Assembly (NCBI RefSeq): GCF_014805625.2 | Contig: NW_023998564.1 | Location: 2,238,257-2,302,256 of the forward strand | Direction of reading: 5' to 3' | Source of the DNA: Glossina fuscipes | Lineage: Eukaryota; Arthropoda; Insecta; Diptera; Glossinidae | DNA length: 64,000 nucleotides | Shown here: piece by piece, positions 1 to 12,940 of the stretch | How positions within the stretch are numbered: position 1 is the first letter of the stretch | Layout of the letters: each line of letters begins with the position of its first letter | The notes under the pieces: generated by a model | Told to the model about the DNA's origin: nothing | The model's database searches: none | Seen by the model: the letters and a program-made list of their open reading frames with translations, nothing else | Program-made: the position numbers and the translations under genes

Positions 1-1260
1 CTAAAGTCAATCTTATTGTTATGAGTTAGTAATATGCTCGCGAATTCTGATTGCATAAGAAATCTAACTTTTGTCTAACAGACTATCCGTTATATGTGCA
101 AAGGAGAAAGTGATTTTTCGATCAGTATAAAATTACTACTCTTATCTTTATGAACAAATTGGGATACAAAATATTTAATTTATTTCCTAAAAAAACACTG
201 TTAAGAGGTATTAAGAAAAATTTTTTTAATCTTTAATCAGCTATGTCTAAGATATTTTACTGTATTGCACGATAAGGGGAAGTTAATATACGTCCACCTA
301 AAAGAGTGTTGAATGGGAATGGGGATATACGTTCTCTAAACCCGGAATTTGATTCAAGCTTAAGATATTGGAAGCTACTGTTTTTGTCCGTAATGTTATG
401 ATTAAGAGAAACATCTAATGTTTGCCTATTAATTAGAGGAATTTACGTATATAAAGAAATATAATATTAACAAGTGCAAGTTCAATTGTTCAGATTAACT
501 TTAGGTTAAAGTTTAAATTTATTGAGATAGTAATGTGTATAAATATTTTTATTCTACAAAATTCTTAAAATTATTGAAATTAAGCTCACGTTAAAGTCAA
601 AAACCTTATATAGTGGTAGGTACGCTGAATTTTTCGTAGGGTGACTGTCAAGTGAAATAAAAATAGAACAAAATCAACACCATGAGGCATACGTTGAAAA
701 AATAAAAACAGCACACCTTTCTTGCTATGAAGTATTTTATATGCACATAAGTGCATATTCTTTCAAATAGCTTACGTGTATACGGTATTCTGTGTGTTAA
801 TCGGTGCATGTGACAAATTTAAAAGCAAATCAACGAGAAGAACAAAAAAAAAAATCAATTTAAATTTAGTTTTAAGATTAAAATAAAAATGTCGACAAAA
901 ACATAAATGAATAAATAAATGAAATTTCAGTTGAATGACTATGCACAGGCAGGCAGCATTCGAAAAAGGTTTAAATTTAATCAGTAAATCAAAATCCATT
1001 AACGCGTACATTTAATGCATCGATTAAATCGTAATCACATCATAAAAGTTGAAACAGGTGCACAATAGCAATCAAATAAAACTTGCTAACGGCAAACATA
1101 AATACAAAGCATTTATTTTCTCATCATACATAAACGCATCACACACATATATTTTTGTAAGTAGGAACATATATTAAATTGCACTCGCATCCGTCGCACC
1201 CTTTTAGCATCATTTAAGCAAAAACACTTGTAAAACTAAATGAAATTATAATAAAAAGCA

Positions 1261-1280
1261 TTTTTTTTTTTTTTTTTTTT
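1261..1280. repeat. poly(T) run, 20 bases
   Basis: An uninterrupted run of 20 T, followed by GATAAC and further T-rich sequence to about 1325. It could be the tail of a decayed minus-strand retroelement, but no body is recognisable. Confidence 0.9.
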
Positions 1281-1642
1281 GATAACAAAAATAATTAATT
1301 TTCTTTCTTTTTTTTTATTTCATTTTTGTACGTAGATGAGCGAAGCGCCTAAAACAGGCTTTATTTTAAAAACCGGTTTTTCCTTCTTTTCTTTATTTTG
1401 TGTTTGTTTTGAATGCTTATATTATTAGAAGGGTATTTTTTTACGGTTTTTTTTTTAATGGTATGTATCCTGGAGTACATTTGGCGTTGGATACGTGTTT
1501 ATGTTTGCATTTCAAGAAAATGAAATCCGTTATCCCTTCTTACGAACTCCTAGCATCGTATATGGGAGTGTGTTCCATTTTAAATTTGGAACAATTAAAG
1601 AACGAATATTTCTAACAGAAGTCTGCATTCTCCCCTCCTAAG

Positions 1643-1869
1643 GTGACAAATGGAGAAAGAAGAAAGGAGGAAAAAGGTCAGAGAGGGACGAAAAAAGAAG
1701 GGTGGAAAGTGATAGATAGGGAAGAAAGGGAAAAACGGCAAAGAATGTTAGAGGAAGAGGGAGAAAAGGAAAGAAAGAAAGCAAAAGAGAAAGCACAAAA
1801 AAAGAAAGAGCCAAAAAGAAGGATAGAAAGACAAAAAAAGCGATTAAAAAACGGAACAAAAGATGGATA
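1643..1869. repeat. purine-rich (G/A) low-complexity block
   Basis: About 225 bases of largely A and G on the plus strand, built from imperfect GAAAG, GGAAG and AAAAAG units. Both strands stay open across it, giving an apparent Lys/Glu/Arg-rich peptide on the plus strand and a Phe/Leu/Ser-rich peptide on the minus strand. That is a by-product of base composition, not evidence of coding. Confidence 0.8.
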
Positions 1870-2676
1870 AGAAGGTAGCTAATGTGTTATTGGGTCGATC
1901 GTTCAATTTTAAACTTTCGTGCTTCATGACGATGATTTTAAAAACCATAAGAACAGATGGATGATGAATAGAATGATCGTCACAATTAAATCCAAAGGAA
2001 AGACTTACGCTAGTTTATGCGGAAAACTTCTCTGTTTAATTTTCAGAATTTAATGAAAAAAAAAGAACTTTTCTGTTAGGATTGAATTTTACATGTCTGA
2101 GACGACGTTCAATCAATGATCCCGGGGGTCTTGTGTTAATTGCAAAATATTTTCATATATCTTTCTTTCTTTCGTTTTGATATAAATAAAGCCCTTTGCC
2201 ACCTCGATAGGAAAACAATGAGTTGGAAGGATCTTTTTACAATGTATAAATTGTATTATTTACGTAATTCAACTTTTGTTTATAAATGCAGATTGTTGGT
2301 TCTTTTTATAAGAGCCTCTAGCTAATGTGTCTTTCACTTTAGAATTAAAAAATGAAATAAAAAAATTCGTTTCTAGTTTTCGATTTTTTCCTTTTCTTTT
2401 GTGAAGTGAGCAGAAGCATGGTTTCGTGTTTTTGTTCTAAAGTTTTACAAGTGATCAAAACAATATCTCGTACTTAAATGAATGATAGTATGCGGTATTC
2501 GGTAGTAGTGTTACTAAGTGCAAGTAGTGAAATAAAGAAGTTAGTGTTATCCTCTGTGTTTGCCTTTCTTCGGCAACTTCTTCTCCCTTTTTTCGCTCAA
2601 ACCATCAATACACAATGCGTTGTGAATGGAATGTTTAATCACCTATTCGACATATAATACGTACGTATACACTTAC

Positions 2677-2776
2677 CGATGATGGGGTCGGTGTTCCGGA
2701 ATTGCCATTAGCTACGCCATTGTAACCGTGAGCACTCAAGGCCGAAGAGATTGTCGAGGCGCTTAATTTAGTGTTC
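2677..2776 (-). CDS. Zasp52: Zasp52 exon: post-LIM1 linker (NTKLSAS)
   Basis: One base finishes a proline codon and 33 codons follow: NTKLSASTISSALSAHGYN, then GVANGNSGTPTPSS, ending in phase 0. The NTKLSASTISSAL...HGY block follows LIM1 directly in Drosophila Zasp52 and opens the long low-complexity linker that precedes further LIM domains in long isoforms. The acceptor GCAG ends at 2777 and the donor GTAAGT begins at 2676. No further coding exon is visible between 1 and 2676, so the rest of the linker and any C-terminal LIM domains must lie below position 1. Confidence 0.93.
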
Positions 2777-5547
2777 CTGCAATAAATAAGTAAGAAAAAA
2801 GAAAATACAAAAAGATTGTATTGCAACGTACATTGGATTTCCATCTGGAACGATATGTAATAAATAATACACGTAGGAAAACCATATTGATTGGGTAGGT
2901 CGACTATTACATACCCTACACCAATTCGCTTTATTTGGAGATAATTGATAATACATTAAACATTGCACATTACTTTTATGTAAACGTGTTATTTTCATGA
3001 AAGCCCTTACATACAAGGATGTTCAAAACATTAATTAAAGTGGCCGAAATTTAGCAAAACCAACTTACTTGTCAAGGGTCTGACTGGAGGTTGAACCCTA
3101 CAGGTTGATAGACCTCGGACAGACAGAGGGACAGATAAGCTTTGATCAATTTGCAAATATACTCTGTATAATAAAAGATGGGTCGTGGTGTTGCATACGT
3201 CCGCAAAAGTTAATATACCTTATATAACAAGTGGTGTAGGGTATAAAAAGTAAATAAGAGAGAGCACTTCATCCCCTTTTAAGTGAAGCTTGAATGCATA
3301 TTGTTGTTAGATAGTAACCGTACACTCTCCATTCCTCCCTGTTTTTAGTTAACACAAATTCCAGATCTGGGGGAGATGAGGGGACGGTTTTTTTTGATCT
3401 TTTTTCAATCATTTCACTTCCTTAAAGCTCTTGGTTGACATAAATGTTATCATTAACCCATAAAATTATAATTGAATTTTTTGGGATTTCTAGTTATCGT
3501 GCTTTGTTTTTGTGACAACATGTAGAACATGTATGTCAGTAACCCGAACCTTATAACTTGTTATATGTTGTGGACAAAAGATTCTTTAAATTTTGTGAAA
3601 GAATGTTTGAAATTAAATATTGTGTCTTCTATGGTGACTAATGACAACTGATCAGAATATATAGTGTCAGAACACATAAATATATTAATTGCGTTATCTT
3701 TTAATTCTTCAACACAAAAGATATGTAGGCGTATTACATCAACGGGAACGAAAGTCCCAGTCTTTTTATTCCCACCAAAGAAGCTTGGAATTATATTGAT
3801 TTTGGCAACATTTTTCCAATACTCAGAAACGAGCTTTAGACATATATTTTTGGTCAGCATCAAGTGTTCAGCAGCCTGAATCATCGTCTCTTGATTTGCT
3901 GATTTCTTAAAGAAGAAGCACCATCATATTTTTCTCAACTTGTTATTGAAATTGAGGACAAAAGACACGTCGACACTTGAACATAAGCTCACAAAAACCT
4001 CTCCTCTTTGGATTTTTTCTTTGCTCTTCATAAACTAATAAGGGTAAAAATTAGTTCGATTCCTTTTTTGTGATCGAAAATACGTTTATTTAAAAAACAA
4101 CAACAAAATAACAAACTGTATAGAAAGGGTTATCAAAGTTTTGTCCGACAATGGCTACTACCTTTTGCCATTTCTCGGGCAAGTTTGGAATTCAATCTCG
4201 AAAAAATAGCATATCTTTTGAGACTATCCCAAAGCAACCCAAATTCGAATATCGTGAAATAAAAAATTAGTAGCATCATTCCAACAAGGAAAGTTAATGG
4301 GAAACTATCAAAACTATGGCAGAGATTGATCGCGAGGCGACTTTCAGTATGAAATATCAGAAATTAAACTTTGTTGTCATGCAGGGATTTTTTCTGTTGA
4401 TACATTAGTACGGCAGGCGGTTAAAAATGTGGTCTGAACCCATCCAAATTTAATGCACCTATTTAGTATGCCGATTATTTTGAATTAGTTTTTGCCAAGA
4501 AATATTGAAAATTGCAGGCACTACGGGAGAGCTGCTTGTAAATCCATCGCCAATAGGGTTTACATTTAGACCAATACATATCATTGTGTATCGAATTTCG
4601 TACAAATAGCAAAAAAGTTGCAACTCACCGGCTTAAGACAAAATTACGTGAACAGAGATCAAACAAAATAGACTGATGGGCTTATCTTGACTTCGAAAAT
4701 GATTTTAAATCCAGCGATATAAAAAAAGAGTAAGTCTATCTAATAAAACCTTCTCGATGTCATATGTTTTCGTAAAAACTTAATGTACCGCATGGTAAAT
4801 ATAAGAAAACTGTTTTTAATTATTAATCAAAAAATGTGATTGATTCAAATTTTCTTTTGAAAAAAATATTCATAAATATTTAATATTAGATTGTAAAACA
4901 GTATAAACGAGTAATAATAACAGGAAATGTTAACAAACGAAATAGATTTTTTAAATATAAAAATAAAATTAATACAAGTTAAGAAATAAATAAACAAGTA
5001 TTTTGTGCACATAGTGTACACGAAAAGCATATAATCAAAATTGTAAGCATCACCCAACGTAGGTAAGTGTGTATTGCTTATCGGATACTGTGTGCCAATA
5101 TTCATTGAATGATGAATTGTATGCATATATGTAAATATTCATAAAACTCACAAATGTTTGTAGATGAAATTGGTTGTGCATATACAAGTGTACACAACGT
5201 AGCTATGGTGCATTTATATGCACATCAACAATAAATTTACCATATCATGATATACAAAATAACAAAAAAAAAAAAAATTTAAAAAACATACAAATATGAT
5301 AAATTCAGACAGAAAAGCAAATGTGAAAAGAGAGAGAAAGATGAAGACAAGCACAGTAAACAAAATCAAATAATAAATGAATGACAAGCATTACGTGATA
5401 CATGTACGAATGCATTACAAAAGTAATAATACGAATATATTTAAATATATTTGAATTATTTTTTGTATCGCAACGCATACACACGCACACGAAAGCAAAA
5501 GCCGTCATTCCAAATTGGTGACCATGTATTTCAAACGACATACTTAC
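2777..5547 (-). other. Zasp52 intron between NTKLSAS and LIM1 exons
   Basis: AT-rich intron. It contains a possible relict of the dispersed GGACAGACAG-type repeat around 3060-3275 and a possible mariner C-terminal fossil at about 4110-4225. An open frame of 107 codons at 3561-3884 (minus) matches nothing I recognise and has no splice context, so I do not call it a gene. Confidence 0.65.
4110..4225 (-). pseudogene. possible mariner transposase C-terminal fossil
   Basis: On the minus strand the sequence reads SKDMLFFRD, a stop, then IPNLPEKWQKVVAIVGQNFD. Mariner transposases commonly end with a segment of the form FFxxGIxxLPERWxKVVxxxGxYF, so this resembles the last 30 residues of a transposase different from the mariner at 44.8-46.1 kb. 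An A/T-rich stretch follows. Nothing upstream (4225-4800) retains the DDD catalytic motifs that I could recognise, and no terminal repeats were located. The identification rests on one short motif. Confidence 0.45.
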
Positions 5548-5742
5548 GGTTTAATAGGCACTGGCACATAACCCTCAGTGCCGGCTGGTGGATTTTGTAA
5601 TGCCGCTAATTTAGCATGAATGTCGCAGTAGAGCTTGTTATTGAAATTATAGTAGCCCTGATTTTTCAATGACGTACCACAAGTAGCGCACTTGAAGCAT
5701 TCAACGTGTAAATTCTTATCCTTGATGCGTACAAAAACACCA
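5548..5742 (-). CDS. Zasp52: Zasp52 exon: shared body of LIM1
   Basis: One base completes the split T or V codon from either alternative LIM1 exon, followed by 64 codons and two bases. The protein reads GVFVRIKDKNLHVECFKC, ATCGTSLKNQGYYNF, NNKLYCDIHAK and then PPAGTEGYVPVPIK. H-x2-C-x2-C-x2-C (HVECFKCATC) and the distal C-x2-H (CDIH) complete two zinc sites with the CSDC or CQMC pair. LIM domains in this protein mediate protein-protein contacts at the Z-disc. The acceptor CTGCAG ends at 5743 and the donor GTAAGT begins at 5547. The sequence is almost identical to the Drosophila protein, which makes this the best-supported exon in the window. Confidence 0.97.
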
Positions 5743-8700
5743 CTGCAGTTTACATATTAATTGGTACAATAGAGCACAATTTAAAAACAAAATAAAAACA
5801 AAAGAATACTAATTAATAAACCGTTTTATCAACTTGCAATTTAAAAAGAATCATTTAAGTGGCCAGAAGGAAATGGTGGGGAAAGAGGGTATATGAGGAC
5901 GTACGATCCTGACATAAAAAGCCAGTAAATTCAAACACATTCGTCATGATTAAAAAAAAGAAGAAAAAAAGACGAATAATAATGGAAAGATAAATAATAG
6001 CATACATAATTATAAGAATTGTTGTAACCACAATAGCAGTGAGAGTGCATACTAATAACATCGCATGCACTTGTAAAGCTTGCTAACCGATTATCATACA
6101 TAACAAATGATATGGATTAGCATTAAGACTTTAGGTCAGTTTTACTATTTTTGTCCACCCCTCTATTTACCTACTAGTCTTGGTATTGGGATGCATGACC
6201 TGAATTAGCAATCTGACAAATGTCATTAGGTAGGAGTCATGAAGAAAGTCTAAAATATACATTCGGAGTGAAGGAAGTGCTTGCGCCAAGTATACCCGTC
6301 TTGAGTCAGGTTATCCACATAACACTACCCAGGCATTTGTGCACCCTTTGGCGGCTTATGTAAGATTAAAAATAACTTAAAACAGTCAATAAACTTACAT
6401 CCGTTCGAAAACTCTGAGAAAGATGGATTGTATGGTTACAGTTTCCTTGCCCGTCTTGGCTATAAGCCGGTAGTGCGTACTCCGCGTTCCTCCACTAATT
6501 AAAAAAGTATATGTCAAACTCTAGGTTTCCTTCCTAATACTTGCGGCGTTGGACGTTCAAAAGACAGATAAAAGCCAGGTGAGTTAGATCTTTTTCAAAT
6601 CGACTCGTGATTTTATATTGACCAAGAACAAACACATACATGTTTGCGTATGTATAATCTTACTACGACTTCTGGTTTCTCTAAATAACCAAGTTCGGTC
6701 AACTTTCAGAAACAGCAGCAACATATAAAATGCATTACAGTGATCACGTCCGAAAGCCTAACCAAATAATTCAATTGGTAGTATCGACAGGCAGTGTGTA
6801 CAAAGAGCAGGAACGCTTGTTAATGACTCACGCTTACTCGAAATCCCAAATTCACCTGAACAACTTCAGTTCAGAAGACAGTTCCCAACTACTAAAGTAG
6901 TTCAGGTGTTTAGCCGGACCACGCGGTCTAGGAAATACACGATGAGACTTTCATTGTAGCGCGAGTGCAGCCCAGGGCATGTAAGAACTCTTATTGCTCG
7001 ATCTCATTATTGATAGATACAATTTGCCCAAACCAACAGGTACGACTTTTCAATCGCTCACACGATTTACAATGCTTATAAGTAAAGGCCATAAAAGCTT
7101 CACTTCCATTATCCTGAAAGCATATGTTTAATATATTTGAGTCTAGTTCGTTATCGAAATTAACCAGACAAATCACTCCACGAGAGTGGAGATTGATCCC
7201 TCTTATAGGCTTACTTTCGGGGCTCGTAAATTTCATGTATATGTGCATACACATGTATATATTCGTTCATGGTTAATGTAAGATTATGAGTCGGTTTAAC
7301 AAAGTCTTTCCACGCCTTTTACCCGTTTTTTGAACGCCAAACGCATATTCCTACACGTTACAAATGGAACAAAGGAAAAACACAAAATCCGGTTTAACTT
7401 TTTCGTCGTATTAAGATTAATGGTCGGAGAGTTCTAAAGTGAGTTATTAAGCAAAACGAATAAGCTCATCTAAGATTATTGAGCTTATAGGAAGTAAATT
7501 TTATATATTTCATTTGTTGACGTTATCCAATAGATCAAGCAAAAGTTCGTGGCATTTTTCCTTCCCAAAAAATTCCTACTTTTTGTTTTTAGTAATTTAA
7601 GTAAGGTTTATAAAATTAAATATTTGATATCTTGATCGAGTATACTTTGCCTTTTATCAATGAAAACCATTGTGAGAATTTTGAAAAATAAAAATGGAAC
7701 TAGTTTGATTTTCACGGATCTGTATGAAAGTTAGCTTTTCACCACTAAGGTAGATTGACACAAAGTGTAGAGAGTGCAACAAAGAGGCAGGCGAAACGTG
7801 CAGGCTTTACTAAACTCCCCAACCAACCCCTCTCAATTTTTGCCAAGTCATTAGCGCTTTGAGTGGTCGGGCAACGTTATGATGAAAAATAGGATCACTT
7901 CTCTCAACCATTTCTGAATGAACTGCTATTGTAAAATGTGACGAATGCTTTTAGAATGTCGGCTCATGTTCCAAAGGCAATTACTTTCAACTGGATTAAC
8001 AAATTGCCAAAATGTTCTTTTTTTGCTTATCGACAGAGTGTCACTTTTTGTAAGCGCTATAGCATGACATGATAGAGTTAGTGTTGTGAAAGTTACAAGA
8101 CTTTGAAGTTTAAACTTCAACTTTTGTTTGATTGAATATCTTATTAGGCTAAATATCTTTTTACATAAGATGGCCAACAAGTGGTGTGCATAGGCGGAAA
8201 CACTTTGGGTTAAGCGTTGGCTTCTCCAATTAGCTGCTTCCAACTCATCTTTGTCTTTTTTTTTATTATTTTTTCTTTGGTGTGGGGGCTTGCAAGTAAA
8301 CACGGGAAAAAATATTCAAATACGGACGGCTTTGAAGAAATTCTAATGTGTCTTCAACTTCTGCGGTAAATTAGATGATATCGTAAAAAGATTTCGGAAG
8401 TATACTGCACCAAAAGGGGTGATTTACTAGACAATCTGCCGTTTAGTAAATGGGCCGACGACGAGTTAGCAGAAACCCGAAATTCCTCTTTCAGCAGTTT
8501 TCACAACTACAACAGCTTTCTCAGTAGTGACCGTAGAGGCACAAATTAGTGCTTATTTACCCTTAAAAACAATTCCGCCCGCTTTTTTAAAAATGTTAAT
8601 AGGTGGATGACATTATTTGACCAAAATTCATGCATTTGCCACTTATGCATTCACTTCTATTTTTCGCTTGATGAGCAACGCCTGCTAACTAACGGATCAT

Positions 8701-9700
8701 GCTCGTTTATAATTCGTTTTGTAAAAATGATAGAGAAAGTTTGCTATGTTTTCCCCTGCAGTTTTTATGATCTAAGCAATAGAAAGACCGACGGACGAAA
8801 AGACAGATGTAGACAAATCGGTTTAGAATGATATGTTGTTATGGAATCTGTGCTTAATATGTCATAGGTTACAAAATGAGTAACGAAGTTAATATATCCT
8901 CGACCGGTGGTTGATGCGTGCACTAAGCCAATAAGTACTTAACACAACATAACCTTTAACACGTATTCATATAAAACTTCTCATATATTACGGCAGTGCA
9001 TTCGTTAACCAAATGCTTCAGTATATTTTTCAATTTAAATGTTAATTTTCCTGCAAACGCACATTCCCACAAACATATACGTTTCAGTAACCTGTGGAGC
9101 GATGTTGTTAAAAATTAATTTTTTTTTTTTTTTAGAATGTCTACGCTACGTATCCTATTAAGTGTGTACACGGAGTGAACGCATAAAGTTTGTCATAAAT
9201 TTGCAACCTAGCGAAATATTTAATATCGCAACAGTGATAGATAGTGAATAACGAGTAAACATTATACACCAAACTAGAAAGTTAACTACAGTTGTTATGC
9301 TTTGTTTGTTGAGTCAGTAGGGGGAGAAATTTGTGATATTTTATTTCATTTCAAGCGAAAAAGAAGACAAAAAAGAAATTGGGATAAGAAATCTTTTATC
9401 GATTCGAGTTTCATGAAGTATTATCATGTAGCACCACGCCCCTAATTTGTCAATCTACTCATTTTCAAGTTATATAACACCTAACGAAATCTATAAAAAA
9501 AAAAATTACTGAATTATTGCACTATACGTACTTCCACTCGTAGAAAATTTATGTTGTTTTAGTCAGACTTTGGCTTCCCGTAGTAATAAACGCTCTTATT
9601 AATGCAAGTTTCAAAATAAAAAAAAATAAAAAAATAAATAAAAAAATGAAACAAAAATCAAAAAACACAACACATTATTTTGTACTATGTCTGCTCTTAC
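5743..9700 (-). other. Zasp52 intron between LIM1 body and CQMC exon
   Basis: About 4 kb of intron DNA. Base composition is mixed, with somewhat GC-richer patches around 6400-6560 and 6780-6970, but no conserved protein, terminal repeat or RNA gene is visible. A/T-rich simple sequence lies around 9620-9660 just beyond the CQMC exon donor. Confidence 0.65.
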
Positions 9701-10163
9701 ACTATGCCAACACCGCACATTTGACAAGCCGGATGTCCGCCGGCCGACAATGGTCTTGGACTACCATCCTGTGCTGCAGCGGCAGCAGCAGCTTCCAATT
9801 CCGCTTTATATTCGGGTGTTTGTAATGCCGGACACACAGGCATTACAATTAAACGTGGGTCAGGTTGGCTAGCAGATGCTGTTGCAAAATCGTTATCAGT
9901 AGTAATCGCAGCTTCACTACCCCCTGATTGGTGTTCATCAATTGGCTTAAATTTATTGCCAGTTTGCGTTGCCATCGTTGCGGATAAATTTGGTCGATGC
10001 GTAGCAGCGGGTGCCAATGTTTGGTGTTGCAATTTTGTACCGGTACGTTCGTCATGTTGCTTTTGTGAAACGGATGTATAGCGACGCTCGTTACCACCAA
10101 TCGCATGACTATGAGTCCAATAGAAATTTGATGTACTTGATGCGGCGGTTTCAACGCAAGTCA
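9701..10163 (-). CDS. Zasp52: Zasp52 alternative exon: linker and first zinc pair of LIM1 (CQMC version)
   Basis: This 463-base exon enters in phase 1, encodes 153 full codons and leaves in phase 2. It begins VTCVETAASSTSNFYWTHSH, continues AIGGNERR, then a low-complexity linker with QHDERTG, LAPAATHRPNL and PDPRLIVMPVCPALQTPEYK, an alanine run, and GGHPACQMCGVGI. The FYW(T)xSHAIGGNERR and GHPACQxCGVGIV blocks are characteristic of Drosophila Zasp52. CQMC is the first C-x2-C of LIM1, and the zinc finger is completed by the exon at 5742. The acceptor ATATAG ends at 10164 and the donor GTAAGA begins at 9700. The exact start could lie slightly downstream, because the first ten residues are less conserved. 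It is interchangeable with the CSDC exon. Confidence 0.93.
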
Positions 10164-12940
10164 CTATATACAGTTAAAGTAAGCAAATCATACAAAATGT
10201 AAAAGACAAAAAAAAAAAACCGTAAAATCTAAACAAATTTAAAATAAATTTTTTGCTCTAAAAATAAATTGTCCTACGGATAGGCGGTATCGACATTATA
10301 ATCCATTAAATTGATATGAAGCGAACGAAAGAAACTAAATCGTCGATGGCTATTAAGGCTATCTATAGTGTGTTATCATAATTGTTAGCGCGTCATTGAA
10401 GATATTTTTATGTAAAATTCTTACATAAGTCTAACGAAAAAAATTTTGAATGAAAAACAAGCTTTATGTTTTCGGTCTCTTTCCATATAGCCGTTAGTTG
10501 AATACGTTAAGTACTAGAATGAACATACATCCCTGTGGCTTACAACTTGCAACGAATTCTTTTGTTTTTATCTGTAGTTTTTATTAATGTTGGGAATTTT
10601 CCCAAGAAACACAAAAAACGACAACCATAGGCGAACACGGCTGGATTGAATCAGGTCAGCTGGTCCCGCTAACCTTTATAATGTTATAAGCTTTTAAAAT
10701 GCTGAGATAGTTGATTAGTGTCCAAAGAATCTGGCTTCGGTTCGTAATATTAACATAAAATATGCCAACTACAATTCTCCATGCACTTGTTATAACAAAT
10801 GCCTATGAGACACCTTTTGAAGTATGTGCTTTTTCATTTTCAATTCAGTCTTTTTCTGCCTTTCCGTCCTATGTTTATTAATCGTCGTTTGAAATTGATA
10901 CCATTGTGAATTAGAACAGACACTCGAAATTTGCTATACAGACAGGGTGTTCGAAAACTTTACGGCGCCCCATCTTTTCAGTTGGTGGCCACGAATCAAT
11001 CTACAAAATCCACGCCTACACCAATACTACTGCAATCTGCGACAAATGCTAATCTTTGGCTTTGAGTTATTATATTATATAACACGCAAGAATGCAAGAG
11101 CGGTTATGGTCTGCCAAAAAAAACACGCCCACTTTGGAGGAAACGTCAACCTATAAAAAAAGTTTAGTCAAAGTTTGGTATTAATAGACTGACACGCCCA
11201 AATTAAACAAGTAAGAAAATGAGATTCGGTAGGGATCGCATCTTTTATATCCATCACCGTTTACCCAAAAACAAGGGAAAGGATGTAGTGGGTGCAGCTG
11301 ATTTTTTCTACGGTCAGATGGACAAAAGCATAGACGGACATGCTTAAATAGGTTTAGAATTTGATGCTGATTAACAATACATGTACTTTGTACTCGTTAT
11401 TTCTAACTTGCCAAGAAACACTACCTTCCATATCGAAAATATCTATTAACGAATTTAAACTTAGGTTCAAGCACAAGGTGCGTTACGGAAAAAGTTATTA
11501 CCTCGAACTTAAGTAAAAGTACAAACAACCTTATAATTTGCATCCATAAACATTTCTTGCTTTTCTTTTTGAGTTCGTTTTAAAGCGTTTAGAGCAATTT
11601 AATATAACTGAAAAGATGGTAAGGTTTTTCTGATTAAACTTAAATTAACATATAAGAAGCAAGAAATTGTCATATGCACAAAAAGTTTTAAGAGTTTTCA
11701 CGACGAGTACGACTCGTAAATACAATCCTGTTGAGAAAATTCGAAGCATTTCATTTACATTTGTTTCTGCGCTTGTAGATATCTCAGACGTGTACAATGT
11801 TCCACTTTGGTATGAACGAACTTTTTGTAATCCGGAGTAAAAGAGAAGTTCATTTATAACCTATCGTAAGCTTCAAAAGACAGTTGCAGCAAAAGAATGC
11901 AAGGTACGGAAGCGTTCGTCGCAAAGGCTTTAGAAAATTTTATTGGAAGTATTTTGATCTCCTCGTGGACCGCGAACCGAAGTCTTAGACAGTTGCGATT
12001 TTTGATGGCAGAGACCGGATATAATACCAATAGTGTCTGTACCGCACTGCACTTATGGTATGTGAACTTGTGAAATTTGTACGAATGAATGCAACACTCC
12101 GAAGGACTTGACGTAAATCCTTTCTTTATTATATTCAACTTTCAGGTCAAAATTTTCTTTTGATGAGTTTAGTACATTGACGTGTTTTGACCCAAGAACG
12201 AAGGCCACTTCGCCTACTTGATAAGGAATAATTAGTGGTTGCTCACTGTATTTTTATTTGTTTTACTTATTTATATATGCTTGGAACAAGTTTTTAGACA
12301 GTTTAACGTAATTCTGAAATAATGAAAATATTTCATTTTAAAATATATTTAAGCGCTGCATTTTGTGACCCCCAAGTTACAAGTTTCATATATTTTCTTA
12401 CAAGTCTCATATTTCACTTTCAGGCACATCGGTGTGTCTTTCATTTGCAAAAATCCTTTGAAACTCATCAGCAATAATCTAGAAGCTATTTCTTAAAAAA
12501 TGTATTATTCCAGTAGATCTATTTCAAAAGTCGTTTAGTGTTAGCGCGAAACATTTTTTATCCAATATATAACCTTAACAGAAGCACGAGCTTGTTTTCT
12601 TATATGGAAGATAGAGCAAGCGGATGCTTCTATATTTACTGCTAGACTTCATTACAGTGACGCGTAGACGTTCTCTTGTGACTTGATTTAGTGTAAATTT
12701 AGAATAAATTGTTTTTATTTTCTAAATAATGACGAATGATTTCATTCTTAATTAGTTTTTGGCATCACCAGCATTCTTTCTTTCTTTTTCTTTTTAACTC
12801 AAGTTATGTTTTAATTTATGAATAATTAATTGGTTTTTTTTGCAGTTTTATAGGATGATGTACATTTTAATGGAAAGTAAGGGAAGAAAAAGGAGAAAGG
12901 ACTGAAAGAAATAAGCTCAATGAACAAAACACACACTTAC
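10164..12940 (-). other. Zasp52 intron between the two alternative LIM1 exons
   Basis: About 2.8 kb between the CSDC and CQMC exons. It holds one internally deleted copy of the dispersed repeat (11205-11390). The remaining sequence shows no recognisable coding or structural feature. Confidence 0.65.
11205..11390 (-). repeat. dispersed AAACAAGTAAG / GACGGACATG repeat, internally deleted copy
   Basis: The left end (AAACAAGTAAGAAAAT...ATCTTTTATATCCATCACC) is the reverse complement of the end of the repeat at 24760-25503. The right part (GACGGACATG...TTAGAATTTGATGCTGATTA) is the reverse complement of that copy's start. This copy is therefore in the opposite orientation and lacks about 550 internal bases. 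A nearby CACGCCCACTTT at about 11125 may belong to the same family. No protein is encoded; it could be a non-autonomous element, but no class can be assigned. Confidence 0.7.

Larger units (their letters stand above)
1..2676 (-). other. Zasp52 intron (3' flank of the window)
   Basis: AT-rich intron DNA after the NTKLSAS exon. It holds a 20-base T run at 1261-1280 and a purine-rich block at 1643-1869, listed separately. Frames that are open here are short or of low complexity, and I see no conserved protein. Confidence 0.75.

Noticed and set aside
1643..1870. 75-codon Lys/Glu-rich frame
   Set aside because: Arises from a purine-rich tract; the opposite strand is equally open and there is no splice or start context.
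3561..3884. 107-codon minus-strand frame
   Set aside because: No recognised motif, no splice sites in phase with Zasp52, and a plus-strand frame overlaps it. It could be a fossil of something, but nothing supports a call.
11854..12138. 94-codon minus-strand frame
   Set aside because: Composition and context give no coding signal; no homologue recognised.
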